Counted from the first letter of the stretch, positions 6,822 to 14,001 are shown. The stretch is DNA of 17,189 bases from an uncultured Eggerthellaceae bacterium (GCA_934645125.1 CAKUDT010000008.1:1-17189); one strand, 5' to 3'. Notes: generated from the sequence alone by a model not told the origin. Translations and numbers: made by a program.

Positions 6822-7823
6822 ATGCTTACACCTCGCGAAAACCTCCAGGAGGTCATGAAGGGCGGCAAGCCCGAGCGCTTCGTTAAGCAGTACGAAGCAT
6901 TCAACATTGTTATGACGGCAACGCATCGCGCTCGCCACAACCCGAAGCCGGGTGAGCTCAACGTAGTCAACAACTGGGGCGTTACTGTTTCTTGGGCTGA
7001 TGGTCAGCCGGGTGCTTTCCCTGTGCATACTCCCGAGCTCATTGTTTGCAAGGACATTGAGGATTGGAAAGAGTATGTAAAGAAGCCTTCGTTGAAACTG
7101 CCTGAATCCGAGTGGGAGAAGGACATTGAGGCTTTTGAAAAGATCGATCGCAAATCTCAATACGCTATGCCTTTTGTGGCTCCTGGCATATTTGAGATGT
7201 GCCATTATTTGGGCGAGATTTCCAACGTTTGTGCTGCTTTCTACGAGTGCCCCGATGAGTTGAAAGAGCTTATCAAGTACATCACTGAATTCGAGCTTGA
7301 ACTGGCTGAAGTCACGTGCGATCATCTGAACCCCGACGGATTGTTCCATCATGATGACTGGGGCACCCAGATTTCCACCTTCATGTCTCCCGAGATGTTC
7401 GAGGAATTTTTGCTTGATTCCTACAAGGAGGTTTACGGCTATTGGAAGAGTCGCGGTGTGGAGCTTATTGTGCATCACTCCGACTCTTACGGAGAAACTC
7501 TGGTTCCCTATATGATTGAAATGGGTATTGATATCTGGCAGGGCGTCATGAGCACTAACGATATTCCTATGCTCATTGAGAAGTACGGCAAGGACATTAC
7601 CTTCATGGGCGGTATTGACTCGGCTAAGGTTGACTACGCGGGTTGGACTCGTGAAGTTATAGATGCCGAGGTCAAAAAGGCATGCGACTGGTGTGGTCCT
7701 TTGTATTACGTTCCTGGTGCGTCGCAAGGTTTGGGCGTTTCTACGTTCCCGGGTGTGTACGATTACATGGACGAGGCTATTGACAATTACTCTAAGGTTT
7801 ACTGGAAAGAGCATAATCTGTAA
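6822..7823 (+). CDS. URO-D-fold protein (H-H-S variant)
   Basis: A 333-residue protein of the uroporphyrinogen-decarboxylase/methyltransferase superfamily, a diverged paralogue of the product of 741-1733. Shared landmarks are the FHHDDWG motif (175-181, Asp pair 178-179), STFMSPEMF (185-193), IVHHSDS (216-222) and FMGGIDS (261-267). The position of the zinc-binding H-x-C motif reads H218-H219-S220, so the Cys ligand is missing; H176/H177 and D178 remain near the site. It may use another metal set or be a decarboxylase or lyase-type member rather than a corrinoid methyltransferase. AAAAGGAG stands 5 nt before the ATG. It is expressed behind the MFS transporter, subject to the hairpin between them, and is followed by a long hairpin at 7851-7892. 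Confidence 0.75.
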   Translation: MLTPRENLQEVMKGGKPERFVKQYEAFNIVMTATHRARHNPKPGELNVVNNWGVTVSWADGQPGAFPVHTPELIVCKDIEDWKEYVKKPSLKLPESEWEKDIEAFEKIDRKSQYAMPFVAPGIFEMCHYLGEISNVCAAFYECPDELKELIKYITEFELELAEVTCDHLNPDGLFHHDDWGTQISTFMSPEMFEEFLLDSYKEVYGYWKSRGVELIVHHSDSYGETLVPYMIEMGIDIWQGVMSTNDIPMLIEKYGKDITFMGGIDSAKVDYAGWTREVIDAEVKKACDWCGPLYYVPGASQGLGVSTFPGVYDYMDEAIDNYSKVYWKEHNL

Positions 7824-7850
7824 TCGCGGATTTAGCCGAAGAACACCATT

Positions 7851-7892
7851 CAAGCAGGGGAACAGTCCGAATAAGGGCTGCTCCCCTGCTTG
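7851..7892. terminator. Long hairpin, likely shared terminator
   Basis: Perfect 11-bp arms CAAGCAGGGGA / TCCCCTGCTTG, with a further inner pairing CAGTCC / GGGCTG that includes one G-U pair. It lies 28 nt after the URO-D stop and ahead of the convergent LuxR gene end at 8038. No T-run follows, so the terminator role is inferred from position and stem strength. Confidence 0.55.
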
Positions 7893-8037
7893 TGCGCTCG
7901 GACGAAGCTTTCCTTGGTTGAGCAGGTGGAAGGAATGCGGCATTGTGCGGTGTTCGACTTCCTAGAGTGCTTCTTGTTTGCGCAGATGAACCGCCGAAAA
8001 TATTTTTTGCAGATGCGAGTGAATCGACCTCTGCTTT

Positions 8038-9750
8038 CTATGCGTCGTGCTTTTCTCGACCCTCTTCCACCATGTGAATGAGCTCGTTTTGCGTGTGGAT
8101 ATCAAGCTTACGATAGATATGGGCTATATGGGTCTTTGCCGTGCTGCGCGATATGCAAAGTTTGTCTTGAATGTAGCTCGCATTGTAATTCTTGGCAAGG
8201 AAAAACAGTACTTCAGTTTCTCGGCGCGAGAGTAGATAACAGTTGGCTATTTCTTCGCAACGGTTGGTGAACCAGCCCGTTTTCCGCTCTCCGTCGCGCG
8301 TATCGTTTTTGACTTCAGCAAAGAAGCTGTCCAAATTATTCAATGGAAGCGGTTTTTCCGAGGCTTCGCTTGCCTGGTCGGGTCCCTTGTTTGATTCGTG
8401 CAGCACGTGCGCGCGTTCGGGCTCAAGCAATGTGGTCCGGGGCGAATCGGTTGCACGATCGTCTTCGGCGGGGTTGTCCGGCGCAATGTGTTGTTCGTTT
8501 CTATCGTTGATTTGGGCAATCATGCTGTTACTCGTTCGTTTTGAGGGAAGGAACATGCGCTTGATGTCTTGAATGCTGGGCATCAAGCTGTACCCCAAAA
8601 GCAGCATAAAAATCAAGATGGCGGGATAAGTGATGTGATCGATTGCAGGTAATAGGGAAGAAAGCTCTAAATGAATGAAAGTCGATTCCGCTAAAAGCCC
8701 GATGCTCATAAATGCTTCAGCAACTGCAAAGACAAAAATGGGAGAAAGTCGGAATTCCTGAGAGAGCTGGCCAAAGTAAGCCCAAAGAGTCGAAGCAAGC
8801 GCGAGCATACCGGCAAGGACGATAGAGGACGGGATAATGGATCCATTGGGGTCGATGCTGGGGATGAACAGTGCGGCGAAAGCAACAAAGGGAACAATCG
8901 GCCGAAGCAAATCATTCCAGCTGCTGCTTGCGCCAACGGAGAACGAAACCATCATGAAGACAAGGGATACAACGGTCCCAACCGTGAGCACAAAAGGGAG
9001 CAGGGTAAGGGGAGATTGCTCTAAAGCGGTGTTGAGGCTTGCAGTACGAAAAGCGCCAAGCACTGCTCCGAAAAGCAGGGCGGGTGGTGCAAGGTGCAAC
9101 ATGAACCCAGGTTTTTTCACGGGAAGCGGGTTGAAGATAGGCACCGCATGGCGCACAACATAGGATTCTGGAGTCAAAAGCCACAGCAAGGGAAGTTCGA
9201 TAACGGGTAAGAGCGCGGCAGCAACAAGCTGCAGATCGGTTGAAACAAATCGTCCGATAAGGATATAAACGGTGATCGAAATAACTATGGCAATCATCGA
9301 GTTGAAGAAGATGGTCGCCGTATTCTCGCGACTAAAAGCAATGCCGATAAAGAGCACAAGAACGGCTGAACCCAATGCAGACAAAAGTGCTGCCGAATAA
9401 ATAATCAGCGGATTTCCAAGAGTACCTGATACATTTAGCAAGATTGTTCCGCAGCTTGCCAAGATGGTGGCAACCACGGCAAAGCGTTTGGCGGTATATA
9501 TGGGCAAGAAACGCTGGTCGGTAATTGCGGCGCAAATCATTGCCACCGCAAAACAGGTGAGAAATGTTGTCCTAAAGGTGAAATCGGATACGGTGGAGGC
9601 TTGCTCGGGACTGCCGAAACCATAAAGGATGCAGAAAACCCATGCTACATTCAGCCCCAATGCAATGCAATGAGCACTCAAGTCGCCTTGAATTCCCTTA
9701 TTTATTTTATCTTCAACGGTAATTGTGATGCGTTTTGACAGCAACCCCAT
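8038..9750 (-). CDS. Membrane-bound LuxR-type transcriptional regulator
   Basis: A 570-residue regulator with an N-terminal membrane domain of many hydrophobic helices (about 25-395), a polar, probably flexible linker (about 400-500) and a C-terminal LuxR/FixJ-type helix-turn-helix (506-565; LLSRRETEVL, then ISRSTAKTHIAHIYRKL). Such multi-spanning LuxR proteins are common in Eggerthellaceae, where they often sit beside catechol-dehydroxylase-type molybdoenzyme genes and respond to the substrate. Here it diverges from the molybdoenzyme operon at 10138, so control of that operon is likely. The ATG at 9750 has GAAGGGG about 6 nt upstream. A good promoter is visible at 9863-9891. The ligand is unknown; the membrane part presumably binds it or senses transport. 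Confidence 0.9.
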   Translation of the reverse strand: MGLLSKRITITVEDKINKGIQGDLSAHCIALGLNVAWVFCILYGFGSPEQASTVSDFTFRTTFLTCFAVAMICAAITDQRFLPIYTAKRFAVVATILASCGTILLNVSGTLGNPLIIYSAALLSALGSAVLVLFIGIAFSRENTATIFFNSMIAIVISITVYILIGRFVSTDLQLVAAALLPVIELPLLWLLTPESYVVRHAVPIFNPLPVKKPGFMLHLAPPALLFGAVLGAFRTASLNTALEQSPLTLLPFVLTVGTVVSLVFMMVSFSVGASSSWNDLLRPIVPFVAFAALFIPSIDPNGSIIPSSIVLAGMLALASTLWAYFGQLSQEFRLSPIFVFAVAEAFMSIGLLAESTFIHLELSSLLPAIDHITYPAILIFMLLLGYSLMPSIQDIKRMFLPSKRTSNSMIAQINDRNEQHIAPDNPAEDDRATDSPRTTLLEPERAHVLHESNKGPDQASEASEKPLPLNNLDSFFAEVKNDTRDGERKTGWFTNRCEEIANCYLLSRRETEVLFFLAKNYNASYIQDKLCISRSTAKTHIAHIYRKLDIHTQNELIHMVEEGREKHDA

Positions 9751-10137
9751 GCGATCCCCTTCGGCGAAATAGCCAATTCTCCCAAGGCTAGTTTACCGCT
9801 CCCCAAAGTTGGATTCAAGACGTTCGCATCAGTGCGATTCGGCAGCTTGAATCATGCTGTTTATTATAGCCGAAAACACTTTTCTTGAGAACAGAATGAT
9901 GTCCCTGAACTGCGGAAATATAAAAATCATACCGATAGGACGATAAGGGTGTTGCAAAAATTGTCCCTTTTATCCGAGGGCCTTTTTCGGAAAGAGAATA
10001 AGGTGTTTTTACGGCCTTGTTACGGGTCGCTTTTGCGGCACGATGCAATGAATTACCACTGCGCAACACTGCAGCGGCGATCTTTGCGGGGAGCGTGCGT
10101 TGCAAAAAGAAAACGGTATTGATCGAGAGGAAACATC
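9751..10137. other. Divergent regulatory region, LuxR gene / Mo operon
   Basis: No gene is seen in this 387-nt gap. It holds a likely promoter for the LuxR gene (9863-9891, - strand), a 10-bp direct repeat GTTGCAAAAA at 9951-9960 and 10099-10108, and a CACTGC pair exactly one helical turn apart at 10057-10062 and 10067-10072. A small hairpin TCCGA/TCGGA lies near 9973-9991. No clear plus-strand promoter was found, so the Mo operon may depend on an activator. Confidence 0.55.
9863..9891 (-). promoter_or_regulatory. Predicted promoter of the LuxR regulator
   Basis: On the minus strand TTCTCA (9891-9886), a 17-nt spacer and a perfect TATAAT (9868-9863). This would give a leader of about 105 nt before the ATG at 9750. 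Confidence 0.5.
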
Positions 10138-10380
10138 ATGTGCTTTAGACCAGCAGAAGCAGGCGCCGGTTCCGGCGTTAATCAGTGTCCGGAATGCGGT
10201 AGGACTCTTCAGGCCATTGGCGGTATTCAGCTGAAGTCATGCCCGTTTTGCAAATGTGATTTCACTCCGTATTTAGACGGCACGAAGCCGTTGCCCGATG
10301 CTCCGGCTCCCGCTGCGCCCAGCGCACCTGCTCCCGCAGCGCCCGCGGCACCTGCCGCGCCAAAGCCTCCCACGGCTTAG
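10138..10380 (+). CDS. Small zinc-ribbon protein with Ala/Pro tail
   Basis: An 80-residue protein. Residues 17-40 carry C17-x2-C20 and C35-x2-C38 (CPEC and CPFC) with an extra C40, a zinc-ribbon or rubredoxin-like knuckle. Residues 53-80 are almost only Ala and Pro, a low-complexity, probably extended tail. C2 in the MCFRP start is also notable. The ribosome site is GAGAGG, 7 nt before the ATG. It is the first gene of the molybdoenzyme operon, so it may be an electron-carrier-like, metal-delivery or assembly factor; this is inferred from position only. I do not know a named family for it. Confidence 0.7.
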   Translation: MCFRPAEAGAGSGVNQCPECGRTLQAIGGIQLKSCPFCKCDFTPYLDGTKPLPDAPAPAAPSAPAPAAPAAPAAPKPPTA

Positions 10381-10387
10381 GATTGCT

Positions 10388-10464
10388 CCGCGCAACGCGG
10401 ATTTTCAGGGAGGCGTTTGCTCCTCCCGATAAGTAGTGCTTTTCATCGCGCTAAGCGATGTTTT
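10388..10464 (+). promoter_or_regulatory. Three tandem hairpins before the Mo large-subunit gene
   Basis: The 116-nt gap contains CCGCG-CAA-CGCGG followed by ATTTT (10388-10405), GGGAGG-N8-CCTCCC (10408-10427), and CATCGC-N5-GCGATG followed by TTTT (10444-10464). Two of the three end in short T-runs. They may terminate part of the transcripts after the zinc-ribbon gene or protect the downstream mRNA. Confidence 0.5.
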
Positions 10465-10496
10465 GCAAAGGTAAACAAGGAAGAAAGAAGGAGAAC

Positions 10497-12809
10497 ATGG
10501 CATACGGAAAGCAGTGGCAGACCGTCATGGACGACGGTACTGTTGTAACCCGCTCCAACACTTGGTCACCTCCGGGAAGCCATCCCGTCGGATACGGCGT
10601 GAAGGTTATCACGAAAGATGGGGAATTGATTCGCGTGGAGGGCGACGATGATAATCCCATTACCACGGGCCGCGTTAACGCTATGAACCTGGCACTTCGC
10701 GAGTATACGTATGCGCCGTCGCGCATCATCTACCCCATGAAACGCGATCCCAAAGACCGCGGCAAAATGAAGTGGGAGCGCACCACGTGGGATGAAGCGA
10801 TTGACACCATCTGCGAAAAGGTTCGCTATTTCCAGGAGAATTACGGTCCCGAGTCCATCGTTTGCTTTGGCGGCACCGGTCGCGAGGCTTGCATTTTCTA
10901 TTATGCCTTGACGTTCTCGGTTTTGCAGTCTCCTAACTGCTGCTACACCCAGTCTGGTTGGTCGTGCTACGGCCCCCGTTGCTCCATTTCCGACTACGTT
11001 TTGGGTGCAGGCTATCCCGAACTTGACTACGCGGGACACTTGCCTGGCAGCTACAACGATCCTCGTTACACTCTACCTAAGTGGGTTGTTGTTTGGGGTA
11101 AAGAGCCGCTGCCTTCCAATGGCGACGGTTTCTTCGGCCACTGCTTGGTTGACATGATGAAGCTTGGCACGAAGATCATCTCTATTGATCCTCGCGTTAC
11201 GTGGGTGGGTGCCCACAACGGCAACATCAACTTGCAGGTTCGCCCCCAGACCGACACGTGCTTGGCTTTGGGCATTATGAACCTTCTGTTCGAAAACGAT
11301 GAGTACGATCACGAATTCGCTGAAAAGTGGATTTTCGGCCTGGACGACATCAAGGCTCGTGCTGCCGAGTATCCGGTGGAGAAAGTTTCCGAGATCACTA
11401 CGGTTCCGGTTGAGGACATCAAGCGCGTTGCCCACATCATTGGTACCGAGCGTCCTATTGGTTGGGCGTGGGGTCTTGCCTTCGATCAGAACAAGAACGG
11501 CGTTCAGCTGTCCCAGGCGTTCATCGTTTTGGCTGCTCTGGCTGGCTCTATCGACCGCCCGGGTGGTCTGACGCTGGGTCCCCCTTCTGCACTTTTGGGC
11601 AAGTGGCGCATGGAACAGCGCGGTGCAATGAGCGACGAGGTTTGGGCTAAGCGCATTGGTGCCGCTGCCTGGCCGGGCCTGTCCACGGGTATGGCAACCA
11701 CGCAGCCCGACGAGACCTTGAACACCATGGAAACGGATCAGCCTTACGCCCTGAAGATGGGCTGGTTCAACAGCTCCAACTTCCTGGCTCCGACTTGCTC
11801 TGCTCAGCCGAAGCGTTGGCATAAGGCTCTGCAGAAGCTCGAGTTCGTTGTTGTCCAAGACCTTACCCTTACGCCTACCGCGATGGCTGTTGGCGACTAC
11901 TTCTTGCCTATGGCTACCTGGGCAGAGCACGACGGCATCGTTTTGACGCATTACGGCCGCAACACCGTGTTCATGGGCCCCATGAACAAGGCGCTGCAGG
12001 TGGGCGAATGCAAGTCCGATCTGGAAATTTGCCTGATGTTTGGCCAGCGCCTCAACCCGGAATGGTGGCCGTGGTACAAGCCCGCCGATGGCAAGTCGCT
12101 TGATCTGGATGCGCTGCAGGTTGCTGTGGAGAACTTCTTCAGCGATCAGCTCAAAGAGCTGGGCTTTGACTGGAAGACATTCCAGGAACTCGGTCTTTAT
12201 CAGCCCGGCGCCCATGGCTTCGAGTACGAGAAGTACGAGAAGGGCTTGCTGCGTTTCGATGGTCAGCCCGGTTTCAACACCATTACCGGCCAGATTGAAG
12301 CGTACTCGATTCTGTACGAATCCTGGGGCGAAGATCCGCTGCCTTACTACGAAGAGCCGAACTTCAGCCAGATTAGCAAGCCGGATTTGGCAGAGCAATA
12401 CCCGCTGATCACCACTTCTGGTTCGCGCCGCTACAGCTCGTTCCACTCTGAGCACCGTCATGTTCCGTCCCTGCGTCAGATTGATCCGTGGCCTTGGGTC
12501 CAGATTAATCCCCAGACCGCAGAAGAGTACGGCATCACCGATGGCGACTGGTGCGAAGTCTACAACATGTTCGGCGAGGCTCGTTTCAAGGCTGAAATCA
12601 CTCCGGTGATCAAGCCGGGTATTTTGAACTGCGCTCACGGTTGGTGGTTCCCCGAGCAGGACGGCGAAGAGCCGAACCTCTTCGGTGTTTGGAAGTCCAA
12701 CTTCAACAGCTTGGTTCCTCACTTCAACGTAGGCAAGCTGGGCTTCGGCGCTCCCTATAAGGGCGTTATGTGCAATATAAAGCGCGTTCGTAGCCTTGAT
12801 CAGGATTAA
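10497..12809 (+). CDS. Molybdopterin oxidoreductase large subunit lacking its [4Fe-4S] site
   Basis: A 770-residue member of the DMSO-reductase family, which binds Mo or W through two pyranopterin guanine dinucleotides. Supporting features are VEGDDDNPITTGR (47-59), the KWERTTWDEA segment (92-101), YGPESIVCFGG (116-126), C157 in SCYGPR at the usual metal-ligand position, and a C-terminal dinucleotide-binding domain (about 640-770, including ITDGDWCEVYN). The N-terminal loop that normally binds [4Fe-4S] has lost its ligands: the usual Cys positions read S28, Y33 and N61. There is no Tat signal, so it should be cytoplasmic. The start at 10497 is chosen over 10458 because GAAGGAG sits just upstream. 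It forms a pair with the small subunit 19 nt downstream. Reaction unknown; dehydroxylation, transhydroxylation or hydration are all possible. Confidence 0.85.
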   Translation: MAYGKQWQTVMDDGTVVTRSNTWSPPGSHPVGYGVKVITKDGELIRVEGDDDNPITTGRVNAMNLALREYTYAPSRIIYPMKRDPKDRGKMKWERTTWDEAIDTICEKVRYFQENYGPESIVCFGGTGREACIFYYALTFSVLQSPNCCYTQSGWSCYGPRCSISDYVLGAGYPELDYAGHLPGSYNDPRYTLPKWVVVWGKEPLPSNGDGFFGHCLVDMMKLGTKIISIDPRVTWVGAHNGNINLQVRPQTDTCLALGIMNLLFENDEYDHEFAEKWIFGLDDIKARAAEYPVEKVSEITTVPVEDIKRVAHIIGTERPIGWAWGLAFDQNKNGVQLSQAFIVLAALAGSIDRPGGLTLGPPSALLGKWRMEQRGAMSDEVWAKRIGAAAWPGLSTGMATTQPDETLNTMETDQPYALKMGWFNSSNFLAPTCSAQPKRWHKALQKLEFVVVQDLTLTPTAMAVGDYFLPMATWAEHDGIVLTHYGRNTVFMGPMNKALQVGECKSDLEICLMFGQRLNPEWWPWYKPADGKSLDLDALQVAVENFFSDQLKELGFDWKTFQELGLYQPGAHGFEYEKYEKGLLRFDGQPGFNTITGQIEAYSILYESWGEDPLPYYEEPNFSQISKPDLAEQYPLITTSGSRRYSSFHSEHRHVPSLRQIDPWPWVQINPQTAEEYGITDGDWCEVYNMFGEARFKAEITPVIKPGILNCAHGWWFPEQDGEEPNLFGVWKSNFNSLVPHFNVGKLGFGAPYKGVMCNIKRVRSLDQD

Positions 12810-12828
12810 TTGAAAGGAAGTAGAGACT

Positions 12829-13188
12829 ATGGCAGATCAGAAGTATGCATTGCTCGTTGACTACACTTACTTCTCTGGCAACCATGCTGCCGAGATCGCT
12901 TGCAAAGAGGAGCTCGGTCTTCCTATCGATCAGTTCGGCATCAAGGAAGTTCAGGTTGGCCCTTTCAAGAAGGGCGAAGGCAACGATGGCGACGCGTGGG
13001 AATGGTTCTACATTCCGTGCCCCACGTCTATCTTCTCCGACCATTGGGGAACGAACGGCGATAAAGCCGGTCAGCGTCCTTTGGCTGTGCAAGTGGAGGA
13101 ATCCGCGTCTATGTACTACGGCACGCTTGAGGAAATGCAGGCCAAAATGGCCGAGTTCGACCGCCCGATGGTTTTGTTCCAGCTGTAA
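12829..13188 (+). CDS. Ferredoxin-fold small subunit with degenerate Fe-S motifs
   Basis: A 119-residue protein that follows the layout of the two-cluster [4Fe-4S] small subunits of molybdopterin oxidoreductases: VDYTY start (10-14), ACKEELGLP (24-32), GIKEVQVGP (37-45), YIPCPT (61-66), YYGTLEE (96-102) and a VLFQL end. The C-x2-C-x2-C-x3-C motif has become F15, N18, A21, C25, and the second Cys set maps to F69, H72, A86 and E90. Only C25 of eight cluster ligands remains (C64 is outside the pattern), so no [4Fe-4S] cluster is expected. The fold and reading frame are intact, so it is probably a structural partner of the large subunit, not a decaying gene. AAAGGAAG precedes the ATG by about 8 nt. 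Confidence 0.75.
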   Translation: MADQKYALLVDYTYFSGNHAAEIACKEELGLPIDQFGIKEVQVGPFKKGEGNDGDAWEWFYIPCPTSIFSDHWGTNGDKAGQRPLAVQVEESASMYYGTLEEMQAKMAEFDRPMVLFQL

Positions 13189-13210
13189 TTGAGCTGCGGT
13201 AATCTACCAA

Positions 13211-13240
13211 ACTTGCGGCTGTCGTAAGGCGGCCGCAAGT
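13211..13240 (+). terminator. Hairpin after the small-subunit gene
   Basis: Perfect 9-bp stem ACTTGCGGC / GCCGCAAGT with a 12-nt loop, in the 80-nt gap before the next gene. There is no T-run, so partial termination or mRNA processing/stabilisation is as likely as full termination. Confidence 0.5.
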
Positions 13241-13268
13241 ATATGCTACAACCACGGAAGGGAAGCTT

Positions 13269-13544
13269 ATGAACAAAGAAGAGTTTTTCGAGCTTGATGC
13301 TCCTGCGGCTGCTGCTCAGCTCAATGAGCTTTTAGCTGAAGGCAAGTCCCAGGAAGAGGTTCTTGCTGCTGTTGGTATTGAAAAGGGCGACTTGATGAAG
13401 GCTCAGATTTTCTTTGTCAAGGACAAATTCATCGCTCGCGCTTGGGGCGGCTACACCTCCACGAAGCGCACGGGCAACGAGGCTGGCGACTCCGCTCATG
13501 GCGTTGGCGGCAGCGATCCGTCTAAGGGATTCGGTGGAATCTAG
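13269..13544 (+). CDS. 91-residue orphan protein of the Mo operon
   Basis: I do not recognise this family. The first 45 residues look helical with a possible helix-turn-helix-like stretch (GKSQEEVLAAVGIEKGDLMK, 25-44). The middle has FIARAWGGYTSTKR (about 54-67), and the tail from about 70 is rich in Gly, Ser and Asp and probably flexible. There are no Cys, no signal peptide and no membrane span. A ribosome site GGAAGG lies 7 nt before the ATG. Placed after the two molybdoenzyme subunits and before another orphan, it may be an assembly or accessory factor; this is inferred from position only. Confidence 0.65.
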   Translation: MNKEEFFELDAPAAAAQLNELLAEGKSQEEVLAAVGIEKGDLMKAQIFFVKDKFIARAWGGYTSTKRTGNEAGDSAHGVGGSDPSKGFGGI

Positions 13545-13556
13545 ATACCCGATGGA

Positions 13557-13584
13557 ATAAGCCCGCTTTTCGAAGCGGGCTTAT
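13557..13584 (+). terminator. Strong hairpin after the 91-residue gene
   Basis: Perfect 12-bp stem ATAAGCCCGCTT / AAGCGGGCTTAT closed by a TTCG tetraloop. The UUCG-type loop makes this a very stable RNA structure. No T-run follows, so it may slow polymerase or block 3' exonucleases. Confidence 0.65.
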
Positions 13585-13604
13585 CGGGAAGAGAACGCCG
13601 AGGT

Positions 13605-13626
13605 AAAAACTCGTCAGGGAGTTTTT
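13605..13626 (+). terminator. Weak terminator-like hairpin
   Basis: AAAAACTC-N6-GAGTTTTT, an 8-bp stem whose 3' arm ends in five T. It lies between the 91- and 110-residue genes, 21 nt after the stronger hairpin. Confidence 0.4.
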
Positions 13627-13668
13627 GCGCGGGACAAGACAGAAAAGACTGGGGACCAGGAGGAAGAT

Positions 13669-14001
13669 ATGGCAACGGAAGAGGAGATTCGTTCAGAAGT
13701 TTTTGAGCTGGGACGCTTGTCTGCGGAGCAGGAGAACATTCTCTATAACATTTGCTTGAAGCAAGATGAGCTGGGGCGCGAGTCTACGAATATCTTGCTT
13801 GATCAGGTGGTTGACAATCCGGTGTACCAGCCTATGCTTGACCGTTCCTATCTTACGTACGATGTGTTCAATCACGGTTCTAAGCATGAGATTGCTTGCC
13901 TTTACGCAACTTTGAAGGGGTTGCGTTATTGCATCCTGTTTGGCGAAGAGCTTTCGAAGCGCCGTAAATTGAACCCGGCGGGCGCACCTTGGGGCATGTA
14001 G
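13669..14001 (+). CDS. 110-residue orphan helical protein of the Mo operon
   Basis: I do not recognise this family. The protein is soluble and mostly helical by composition, with conserved-looking stretches FELGRLSAEQENILYNICL (12-30), SYLTYDVFNHGSKHEIACLY (60-79) and a short basic C-terminus (SKRRK, then PAGAPWGM). Three Cys (29, 77, 88) are widely spaced. It has the best ribosome site of the operon (AGGAGG, 6 nt spacing). It is the last gene before a classic terminator. There is no similarity I can see to TorD/NarJ-type chaperones, although a chaperone role for a molybdoenzyme would fit its place. Confidence 0.65.
   Translation: MATEEEIRSEVFELGRLSAEQENILYNICLKQDELGRESTNILLDQVVDNPVYQPMLDRSYLTYDVFNHGSKHEIACLYATLKGLRYCILFGEELSKRRKLNPAGAPWGM

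Noticed and set aside
5232..7943. Very long open frame (903 codons) on the minus strand
   Set aside because: It lies antisense to two well-supported genes (MFS transporter and URO-D protein), has no domain character, is rich in His, Asn, Arg and Gln, and is explained by codon bias of the plus-strand genes.
11073..12722. 549-codon open frame on the minus strand
   Set aside because: Antisense to the molybdoenzyme large subunit; no ribosome site or recognisable motifs; a codon-bias shadow.
12829..13188. Small subunit considered as a decaying pseudogene because its Cys are lost
   Set aside because: The frame is intact, length and fold-specific positions are kept, it has a good ribosome site, and the partner subunit shows a matching loss; this pattern fits adaptation better than decay.
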